From contig JBNPWE010000043.1 of NCBI GenBank assembly GCA_050433985.1, forward strand, positions 1 to 12,701: 12,701 nt of DNA, written 5' to 3'. Shown here piece after piece: positions 8,187 to 12,701 of this stretch. The notes below the pieces were generated by a model, which was given only the letters and a program-made list of their open reading frames with translations, ran no database searches and had not been told where the DNA came from. Numbering within the stretch: the first letter of the stretch is position 1; each line of letters starts with the position of its first letter. Position numbers and translations under genes: made by a program. This stretch comes from JACIYW01 sp014359745 (GTDB lineage Bacteria > Pseudomonadota > Alphaproteobacteria > Rhodobacterales > Rhodobacteraceae).

Positions 8187-8431
8187 CGCCGACCCCGCGA
8201 CGGTGTCTTGCGTGTCTGTTCTCTGGCCTCAAGCCAGCTGCGCACGGTGCTGCGCCGGTAATAGACCTTGCGCCCCAGCTTGATGCTCTGCGGACCGGTG
8301 CGCCTCATGTCCCACCGCCACAGCGTGTCCTCGGACACCCCGAGGCTGATCGCCAGATCATGCCGACTGATCCACTCATCCAGCAGGCCCATGTCGGGCC
8401 CTGACTTGTTGTTGTCCTGTGTATCCAACAT
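8183..8431 (-). CDS. Excisionase/AlpA-like helix-turn-helix protein
   Basis: This 82-residue DNA-binding protein has a MerR-type HTH of the excisionase family (HTH_17/AlpA-like). The pattern WISRHDLAISLGVSEDTLWR, then the wing with KLGRKVYYRRSTVRSWLEA, spans about residues 20-69. It starts at ATG 8431 behind a strong GGGGAAGGA and is the first gene of the minus-strand operon. In integrative elements such proteins act either as recombination directionality factors for the integrase or as activators of excision and replication genes. The shared 26-bp sequence upstream of this gene and of the integrase makes one of these roles attractive. Which one cannot be told from the sequence. Confidence 0.85.
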   Translation of the reverse strand: MLDTQDNNKSGPDMGLLDEWISRHDLAISLGVSEDTLWRWDMRRTGPQSIKLGRKVYYRRSTVRSWLEAREQTRKTPSRGRR

Positions 8432-8720
8432 CCGTGTGTCCTTCCCCTTTGCGCCCGATTGCGGGCGATTGCGTCACGGGGTGCAGGGGAGCAGAGGACG
8501 GGGGGTGGCAGGGTGGCATAAACCGGCGTATTCATTGCGCCCTTTGTGCCACCCCTTGTTTTATTGATGTTTTCTGAGGTTTCCCAATTTTATTGGGGCG
8601 AGCGTTTTCCTTGCCTTAACAACCATCGGTTGCGCCGTCAGGGTGCCCCGGGGTTCTCTCGGCACGTTTGAGATCAATGCCGCGCGCACCCCTCACGCAA
8701 ACTTTGAAAAGGACGAAGCG
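8432..8720. promoter_or_regulatory. Divergent control region between operon and the 8721 gene
   Basis: These 289 bases separate two divergent genes and should hold promoters for both. Besides the 26-bp repeat and the reversed GGGGTGGCA (8547-8555), the stretch 8555-8600 is A+T-rich. It contains an inverted repeat, CCCAAT (8583-8588) and ATTGGG (8592-8597), suitable for a dimeric repressor or as a short hairpin. I could not pick convincing -35/-10 pairs with normal spacing on either strand, and no small gene is supported. Confidence 0.45.
8502..8527. repeat. 26-bp direct repeat, copy A, upstream of the operon
   Basis: The sequence starts GGGGTGGCAGGGTGGCAT and ends AAACCGGC. It is identical over 26 bases to 10680-10705. 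It contains two tandem GGGTGGCA units 8 bp apart. Its near edge is about 71 bases upstream of the ATG of the excisionase-like gene. A further GGGGTGGCA lies in reverse at 8547-8555. It is a candidate operator, or an arm-type site bound by integrase or excisionase. Confidence 0.65.
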
Positions 8721-9320
8721 ATGGCGTTACCACCCCGTGTATTCTGGACTTTGGAGGATTTGGCCGTGCGTTGGGGATGCGCGCCTGCGGAAATTGTCGG
8801 ATGGGCCACCGAGGGAATCATTGAAATTGTCACCAGCATCGGCTTGGTCCAATGCTGCGGCACCGAGCCGCTGGTTGGCCTCGTGGTGGTCTGTGCCGAG
8901 GACATCATGCCGTTGTTTCGGCGCAATCGCTCGGATCCCGGGGCCTGCATGGTCTGGCGCATCCGGCCGCCGCGTAGCGAGACCTGGAAGATCATCACCG
9001 ATCCAGCCCAAGGCGCACCCATCAGAATGGATGATCTTCTGGTGACGGCCAAAACGGCCCAGCGCTTTGAAGATGAATACGATCCGCTGCACCGTGTCCA
9101 TGTCAGCCCCGGGCGCTCGGCGCGATACGAGTGGGAGGGGATGCTTCAAGCCCTTATGATCAGGTTGTTCGAACACGGGTTGCCGGAATCACAGGCCGAG
9201 CTTGTGGCGGAAGGTCAGGACTGGTTCGTGGCAAACTCCAGGGATGGGTCTGTTCCAGACGAAAGCCAGATCCGGCGCAAACTCAGCCCGATCTGGCGGG
9301 CCCTGAAAAAGCCGCAATAG
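8721..9320 (+). CDS. Unknown protein, possible DNA-binding N-terminus, divergent from the operon
   Basis: This 199-residue protein is the only plus-strand gene inside the element core. The N-terminus (FWTLEDLAVRWGCAPAEIVG, residues 8-27) resembles a helix-turn-helix of the MerR/excisionase kind. The middle is unrecognised. The C-terminal part (about 140-199) is helical and ends with a basic SQIRRKLSPIWRALKKPQ. I chose ATG 8721, behind AAAAGGA at good distance, over an in-frame GTG at 8643. It faces the integrase tail to tail and is divergent from the operon, the usual place of a repressor or accessory regulator. I do not know the family, so regulator is only a guess from position and the N-terminus. 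Confidence 0.75.
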   Translation: MALPPRVFWTLEDLAVRWGCAPAEIVGWATEGIIEIVTSIGLVQCCGTEPLVGLVVVCAEDIMPLFRRNRSDPGACMVWRIRPPRSETWKIITDPAQGAPIRMDDLLVTAKTAQRFEDEYDPLHRVHVSPGRSARYEWEGMLQALMIRLFEHGLPESQAELVAEGQDWFVANSRDGSVPDESQIRRKLSPIWRALKKPQ

Positions 9321-9356
9321 ACCGACGATCCTCATTGACCCGTGGCGTTGATGCCC

Positions 9357-9387
9357 GTTCAGGGCGAGTTCAGCGCCCGCCCTGAAC
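9357..9387. terminator. Stem-loop between convergent genes
   Basis: GTTCAGGGCG (9357-9366) and CGCCCTGAAC (9378-9387) form a perfect 10-bp stem with an 11-base loop. The integrase stop codon lies in the loop, and the plus-strand gene ends 36 bases to the left. The location suits a bidirectional terminator, but neither side has a T-run, so it may work only as an RNA-end stabiliser. Confidence 0.5.
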
Positions 9388-10608
9388 AATGCGCAGTTGC
9401 GGTTTCATCATCTCCGCGACCGCATTGACCCCGTCCCGCAATGGCGAGTCCATCATATGCGCATAGCGTTGCGTGGTGCGCATCTGGGAATGCCCCAGCA
9501 GCTTGCCGATCATCTCCAGCGACGCGCCCCCGCTGACCAGCAGGGAAGCGAAGGTGTGGCGCAGGTCATGGATGCGCACGCCCGTAATCCCGGCCTCGGT
9601 CTGGATCTGACGCCAGAAGCGGCGGATTTCCTTGACCGGCTGGCCGGGCACATCACCGGGAAACAGCCACGGACAATCCCGATGCACGGCGGTTTGCCTC
9701 TGGCGCACGATGGCGGCCACATCCGGCGAAATCGGAAGACGATGGATCTTGCGCTGCTTGGTGGTGGTCGCGGGCTTCGACCATGTGGCAAATTCCAGAT
9801 TGAACTGCTCAAAACGGGCGCAGCGCACCTCGCCAAGGCGGGCCCCTGTCAACATGCACATGCGGATGATGCTGGCGGCGCGCTGGTCCTCGGCCGTGCC
9901 CAGCGCCTTGGCCAGACGGTCAATCTCATCCATGCTCAGATAGCGTTCGCGTTCGGTCTCGATGCGCCGATGAAACCCCATCGCAGGATTGTCGGGACGC
10001 ATCTTCCACTGGACGGCGAGGTTGAACATCTTGCGCAGGACCTCGCCGGTTCGGTTGGCGCGGATCGGCGTCGGTTTGGATCCCTGCAGCTTGCGCGCGC
10101 GATTGTTGGGTTTGGCCTTGGACGGGCGGGCGCGGCCCTTGGCCACTTGGGCAAGCAGTCTGTCGACATCATCGAGCGTGACCTCCTCCACCAGCTTGTG
10201 CTTCCAGACCGGCTGGACCAGTTTGCGCAGCATGGAAATCTGGTCGGTGCGGTTGGTCGGGGCAAGATTGGGCAGGTGGGTTTCGATATAGCGGTCGATC
10301 AGATCGGGGATGCGGGGGGCCGTCATCCCGGTTTCCCGTTCGCCGAGCGGATCACCGCCATCGTCAACGATGCGGCGCAGCGCCTTGGCCTGTTCGCGCG
10401 CGGCAGTGACCGTCCATTCGGGCCATCTGCCGATAGTAAACCGGCGCTGACGGCCCTTGACCCGGTAATCCAGCGTGAAATTCCTGCTGCCCGACGTGAA
10501 AACCCGCAGCGAAAACCCCCGCACGTCCTCGTCGAAAACCTGGTAAATGCCCGCGCGAGGCTCGGCCGCCCTGACCAGTTTTTCGGTCAGCTTTTCTCTT
10601 TGCGCCAT
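9370..10608 (-). CDS. int: Tyrosine-recombinase integrase
   Basis: This 412-residue phage-type integrase performs site-specific strand exchange between the element and the chromosome. The N-terminal part (about 1-90) has the DUF4102-like arm-binding fold (IYQVFDEDVRGFSLRVFTSG, 21-40). A SAM-like core-binding domain follows. The catalytic domain shows R257 (TGARLGEVR), K287 or K284 (TTKQRKIHRLP), H347 and R350 (HDLRHTF), H373 (LLGHSQ) and the nucleophile Y382 (TTQRYAHM). A basic segment at 158-186, RARPSKAKPNNRARK and onward, looks like an extra loop. ATG 10608 follows GGAGGTGG and replaces a longer open frame starting at 10707, which is only leader. Its likely target is tRNA-fMet, whose 3' fragment lies about 1.8 kb away. 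All catalytic residues are intact. Confidence 0.95.
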   Translation of the reverse strand: MAQREKLTEKLVRAAEPRAGIYQVFDEDVRGFSLRVFTSGSRNFTLDYRVKGRQRRFTIGRWPEWTVTAAREQAKALRRIVDDGGDPLGERETGMTAPRIPDLIDRYIETHLPNLAPTNRTDQISMLRKLVQPVWKHKLVEEVTLDDVDRLLAQVAKGRARPSKAKPNNRARKLQGSKPTPIRANRTGEVLRKMFNLAVQWKMRPDNPAMGFHRRIETERERYLSMDEIDRLAKALGTAEDQRAASIIRMCMLTGARLGEVRCARFEQFNLEFATWSKPATTTKQRKIHRLPISPDVAAIVRQRQTAVHRDCPWLFPGDVPGQPVKEIRRFWRQIQTEAGITGVRIHDLRHTFASLLVSGGASLEMIGKLLGHSQMRTTQRYAHMMDSPLRDGVNAVAEMMKPQLRIVQGGR

Positions 10609-10679
10609 GATGAACCACCTCCGTGCTGACGTGACACAGGCGTGATCCGCGCTGCAGTTCAACTCAAACATCGACCGAA

Positions 10680-10705
10680 GGGGTGGCAGGGTGGCATAAA
10701 CCGGC
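10680..10705. repeat. 26-bp direct repeat, copy B, upstream of the integrase
   Basis: It is identical to 8502-8527, in the same orientation relative to the gene it precedes. Its near edge is 72 bases upstream of the integrase ATG, against 71 for copy A and the excisionase-like gene. The bases beyond the 26 differ on both sides, and the spacer sequences between repeat and start codon are unrelated, so this is a conserved site rather than a recent duplication of the region. Confidence 0.65.
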
Positions 10706-10739
10706 AAATAGAAATGAGGGTTGGTGCCGGTCCCTTTTT
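10700..10739 (+). terminator. Stem-loop followed by T-run
   Basis: ACCGGCA (10700-10706) and TGCCGGT (10725-10731) can pair around an 18-base loop and are followed by CCCTTTTT (10732-10739) on the plus strand. It overlaps the end of the 26-bp repeat. It could stop rightward transcription arriving antisense to the integrase and insulate the Shedu gene. The large loop makes this tentative. Confidence 0.3.
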
Positions 10740-10883
10740 GTTCTGCAATGATAGGTGGAGTTCGGCGACGACTATCCCAGGCAAGCCAAGGGCTGCTTCG
10801 AGCACGTAGCGTTCAGTCAGATACAGCGCAGCGAGACGTGTTGCTCTGCATGTGCCGCAATACGCGCGGCCCATTTTGTCTGC

Positions 10884-10911
10884 TTGCGTCACCTGGGCTT
10901 TGGCATAAACT
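10884..10911 (+). promoter_or_regulatory. Possible promoter of the Shedu gene
   Basis: TTGCGT (10884-10889) and TAAACT (10906-10911) are 16 bases apart, a poor but usable -35/-10 pair. The -10 box ends 8 bases before the ATG at 10920, where no ribosome-binding site is visible. If used, it would give a transcript with almost no leader. Confidence 0.25.
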
Positions 10912-10919
10912 CCTTCGCC

Positions 10920-12068
10920 ATGGATGATGCGGATTTCTTCAAACTTCGGAAGGCCGGGAAGACCTACATTTCGAAGGTCTTCAAATTCAACGAGCAGAAC
11001 ACTGAGCGCGTTCGACATGTCCGGATGGTCCTGGAGGGATCGGACTGCCTTCACTTCAGTGAGATTGAGGGGGCGATGTGCTTGCGACTTACGGGAGATA
11101 AGCGGAAGACGCAGGTCACGGCACTGGTGACTCAGGATGACAAGCGGATTCGCAGAGTTTCTTTGCAGACCTATCAGTCTCGGGCGAACGATTGGATTCA
11201 AGGTTATGAAAAGGAAGAGTTCACCTTCCGCGGCGATGAGCTTACGCGGCTGCTGGCCTTCCTTCGCCAAGTCGAGTTTGTGAACCTCTCCAATGAAGAG
11301 AACTTCCAAATCGAGGACATCTCTCAGCAGGAAGGACCCAAGGCCATCATAGATGCCTCCGAGCGCGGCATTGTCGAGCGCATACAGCAGATGAATGAAG
11401 CGCAGCGAGATGCCGTTCTGGAGGGGTTGCGTTCCACTCTGACGTTGGAGGAGGTCAATGTTCTGCTGGGACGCAAGCAGGGACTAGCAGATTTCGAAGC
11501 TCATCTTAGAACGGGCGACTGGGCCGAGGAACACTGGCAGGATTTCTTTGAGCGCGAACAGTGGGTCTTTGGATACGGCCTCGACTACCGGATCATGCGC
11601 CAGTTCGGGCGCGAGATGGTAGTTGGGAGCGGCGGAGGGACGGACAATCGAAACAAGCCGATTGTCGATTTTCTTGGAACGTTCACTGACTATACAGTCC
11701 TTGTCGAAATCAAGCGACCTGACACCAAAATCTTCAAACCGGCCAAGGGTGGTCGCGCGGGAACGTGGGAGTTCAGCGCAGAGTTCACAAGCGCAGTATC
11801 CCAGATCATCCAACAGAAGGCGGAGTGGTTGTCTTTTGCCCAGAGTGGAGACCACTGGAATAAGCAAGGCAACAAACTTGCAGCTAAGACACGAAACGCG
11901 AAATCGGTTCTGGTCATTGGTTCCCGTGAGGAATTTGGCAATGATGGATTAGGCGCTCAGATCATGCGCGACACCTTCGAGCTGTTCAGGCAGGAAACCC
12001 GCACTATCGACATTCTGACATTCGACGAATTGCTCGAGCGCGCCAAATTCATTACGCGTAGCCAGTGA
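10920..12068 (+). CDS. sduA: Shedu-type antiphage defence nuclease (SduA-like, DUF4263)
   Basis: This 382-residue single-gene defence protein belongs to the Shedu family, whose C-terminal DUF4263 domain is a PD-(D/E)XK nuclease. The domain occupies about 200-380: EEHWQDFFEREQWVFGYGLD (203-222), then NKPIVDFLGTF (245-255, D250) and YTVLVEIKRP (258-267, E263 and K265), the expected active-site pattern. The N-terminal 190 residues are variable in the family and probably sense infection or hold the oligomer; here they include a helical stretch IVERIQQMNEAQRDAVLEGL (151-170). I chose ATG 10920, where a charged, regular sequence begins, although the frame is open to 10755. It lies alone between integrase and attachment site, a common cargo position. 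The base composition is visibly less GC-rich than the operon, suggesting separate acquisition. Confidence 0.88.
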   Translation: MDDADFFKLRKAGKTYISKVFKFNEQNTERVRHVRMVLEGSDCLHFSEIEGAMCLRLTGDKRKTQVTALVTQDDKRIRRVSLQTYQSRANDWIQGYEKEEFTFRGDELTRLLAFLRQVEFVNLSNEENFQIEDISQQEGPKAIIDASERGIVERIQQMNEAQRDAVLEGLRSTLTLEEVNVLLGRKQGLADFEAHLRTGDWAEEHWQDFFEREQWVFGYGLDYRIMRQFGREMVVGSGGGTDNRNKPIVDFLGTFTDYTVLVEIKRPDTKIFKPAKGGRAGTWEFSAEFTSAVSQIIQQKAEWLSFAQSGDHWNKQGNKLAAKTRNAKSVLVIGSREEFGNDGLGAQIMRDTFELFRQETRTIDILTFDELLERAKFITRSQ

Positions 12069-12409
12069 TTTAGCTGGGTGTAGAAGGCGCTGCTAAACTC
12101 GCTCTCTGCTCCGGTGTTCGGAATCGCGGAGCTTGCAAACGCCAACCGAGCAACCGCAGAGAATGACGGGAATATCCGCGCAACGGCAGCTGAAATTGCG
12201 CGTTTTCCGCGCGGCAAAGCGATCAGGGTGATTATAATCGCGCTGGCTTGAGTCAACGCTGAGTCAACGGACATATGCGGTTTCGAGCACATCCAGCGCG
12301 GTTAAGTGCAGGCGAATGTTGCCGGGTGCCGGGCAATAAAATGCGCGAGAACAAAGGCTTATCAGTTAAGCTGTTGAAATCTTTAAGGCATTGGAATCGC
12401 TAGGGTTTT
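12069..12409. other. Element right-end gap without a supported gene
   Basis: These 341 bases lie between the Shedu stop and the tRNA fragment. An open plus-strand frame (12084-12251) reads SLSAPVFGIAELANANR and ends AIRVIIIALA, which looks protein-like, but it has no start codon with a ribosome-binding site and may be a gene remnant. The part 12272-12409 shows nothing I can name. Integrase and accessory-protein sites are expected here if this is the attachment region. Confidence 0.4.
12249..12270. repeat. Tandem 11-bp repeat left of the tRNA fragment
   Basis: TGAGTCAACGC (12249-12259) is followed directly by TGAGTCAACGG (12260-12270), identical at 10 of 11 bases and one helical turn apart. 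Pairs of short direct repeats 100-150 bases from the core are typical of arm-type integrase sites. Binding is inferred only. Confidence 0.4.
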
Positions 12410-12456
12410 GGCTCATAACCTGAAGGTCGTTGGTTCAAATCCAACCCCCGCAACCA
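12410..12456 (+). other. 3' fragment of tRNA-fMet, putative attachment site
   Basis: GGCTCATAACCTGAAGGTCG opens the anticodon arm with CAU. GTTGG-TTCAAAT-CCAAC forms the T arm, and CCCCGCAACCA is the acceptor end with encoded CCA, as in bacterial initiator tRNA-Met. The upstream bases (to about 12380) cannot form the matching 5' half, so this is not a whole gene. It fits the displaced 3' end left when an element integrates into tRNA-fMet and restores the gene at its other end. Confidence 0.8.
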
Positions 12457-12469
12457 AATTATTCAACCT

Positions 12470-12485
12470 TTCCAAATGGTTGGAA
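12470..12485 (+). other. Short hairpin just after the tRNA fragment
   Basis: TTCCAA (12470-12475) and TTGGAA (12480-12485) form a perfect 6-bp stem with loop ATGG. It sits 14 bases after the CCA end and may belong to the former 3' trailer of the tRNA gene. Its function is unknown. Confidence 0.3.
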
Positions 12486-12522
12486 TCCGACAAAAACACT
12501 TGTGTATAACGGTGCGCGTTTT

Positions 12523-12544
12523 ACCTCAACGCCACCTCAACGTT
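12523..12544. repeat. Tandem 11-bp repeat right of the tRNA fragment
   Basis: ACCTCAACGCC (12523-12533) is followed by ACCTCAACGTT (12534-12544), identical at the first nine bases. It shares TCAACG with the tandem repeat at 12249-12270 and has the same 11-bp period. Confidence 0.35.
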
Positions 12545-12552
12545 TTGCAAGT

Positions 12553-12577
12553 CCCTCTGAAATCCAGGGGGCTTTTT
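12553..12577 (+). terminator. Rho-independent terminator downstream of the tRNA fragment
   Basis: CCCTCTG (12553-12559) pairs with CAGGGGG (12565-12571), with one T-G wobble, around the loop AAATC. It is followed by CTTTTT. It is placed like the native terminator of the original tRNA-fMet gene, which supports the DNA to the right being the chromosomal side of the junction. Confidence 0.75.
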
Positions 12578-12636
12578 GCGTTTGGGGCACCGCAGAATCC
12601 TCTGTGACGTAAGGTTCCGCCGAGGGCCGTCTTGCC

Positions 12637-12701
12637 TCAGCAGTTCTTCTCGTCGGCCATGATGCTCTCGATGACTTTGGGATCACACTGTTCGTCGCGC
12701 A
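12637..12701 (-). CDS. C-terminal end of an unidentified protein (partial)
   Basis: The frame enters from the right edge and ends at the TGA at 12639-12637, giving about 20 residues: RDEQCDPKVIESIMADEKNC. Third positions are mostly G or C, as in native genes here, and the region lies outside the inferred element, so it is probably a chromosomal gene reading toward the tRNA. The fragment is too short to name. Confidence 0.55.
   Translation of the reverse strand, partial: RDEQCDPKVIESIMADEKNC

Larger units (their letters stand above)
10609..10919. other. Gap between integrase and Shedu gene
   Basis: The 311 bases hold the integrase leader, the second copy of the 26-bp repeat, a stem-loop with T-run and a possible promoter for the Shedu gene. 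The frame of the Shedu gene is open leftward to an ATG at 10755, but the peptide there is cysteine-rich and unlike the family, so I regard it as non-coding. No RNA gene was recognised. Confidence 0.5.

Noticed and set aside
9397..10629. Long plus-strand open frame of 410 codons opposite the integrase
   Set aside because: The integrase with all catalytic residues is on the minus strand, and the opposite frame has no recognisable domain.
10755..10919. N-terminal extension of the Shedu protein
   Set aside because: The 55 extra residues are cysteine-rich and irregular, and no ribosome-binding site is seen at 10755. The ATG at 10920 begins typical sequence, though I cannot exclude the extension.
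11957..12292. Minus-strand open frame of 111 codons at the end of the Shedu gene
   Set aside because: It overlaps the Shedu C-terminus antisense, lacks a ribosome-binding site and has no recognisable content.
12370..12456. Complete tRNA-fMet gene
   Set aside because: Only the anticodon arm, T arm and acceptor 3' strand are present. The upstream bases do not supply the D arm or the matching 5' acceptor strand.

Overview
The window looks like alphaproteobacterial DNA, most likely from the Rhodobacterales. It is GC-rich with strong G/C preference at third codon positions, the proteins have the flavour of that group, and a 3' piece of an initiator tRNA-Met gene lies near the right edge. Most of it appears to be the right-hand part of an integrated mobile element that entered at tRNA-fMet. 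The element's left end, with the expected complete tRNA, is outside the window. No database search was possible, so family assignments rest on motifs read by eye.

Layout, left to right. Positions 1-181 hold one end of an IS element whose transposase N-terminus runs off the window. The IS has broken hsdR, the restriction subunit of a type I restriction-modification locus, after about 94 codons. The rest of the locus reads on the minus strand as hsdM (4560 to 3019), hsdS (3022 to 1685) and a Fic-family gene (1685 to 570), joined by short overlaps, followed by the truncated hsdR. Methylation may therefore survive while restriction should be lost.

From 8431 down to 4644 is a tightly packed minus-strand operon: an excisionase-like HTH protein, an 89-residue protein, a VRR-NUC nuclease, a phage-type replication protein, a phage-type C5 cytosine methyltransferase and a 219-residue unknown protein. 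Most junctions are ATGA overlaps. Inside the replication gene lie iterons at 23-25 bp spacing beside an A+T-rich patch, much like the lambda origin inside gene O. The methyltransferase is peculiar: its C-terminal half carries methyltransferase-like signatures in two frames, and base composition and coupling to the next gene favour the frame that is not continuous with its N-terminal half.

A divergent gene of unknown function (8721-9320) faces a tyrosine integrase (10608 to 9370). A 26-bp sequence is repeated exactly about 71 bp upstream of the start codons of both the operon and the integrase, which suggests shared control. Right of the integrase is a Shedu-type (DUF4263) antiphage nuclease gene (10920-12068), then the tRNA-fMet fragment (12410-12456), a terminator, and the end of a probable chromosomal gene.

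Together this resembles a phage satellite or defective prophage with integration, excision/regulation and replication modules, carrying defence cargo at two places: Shedu between integrase and attachment site, and the type I locus beyond the replication operon.
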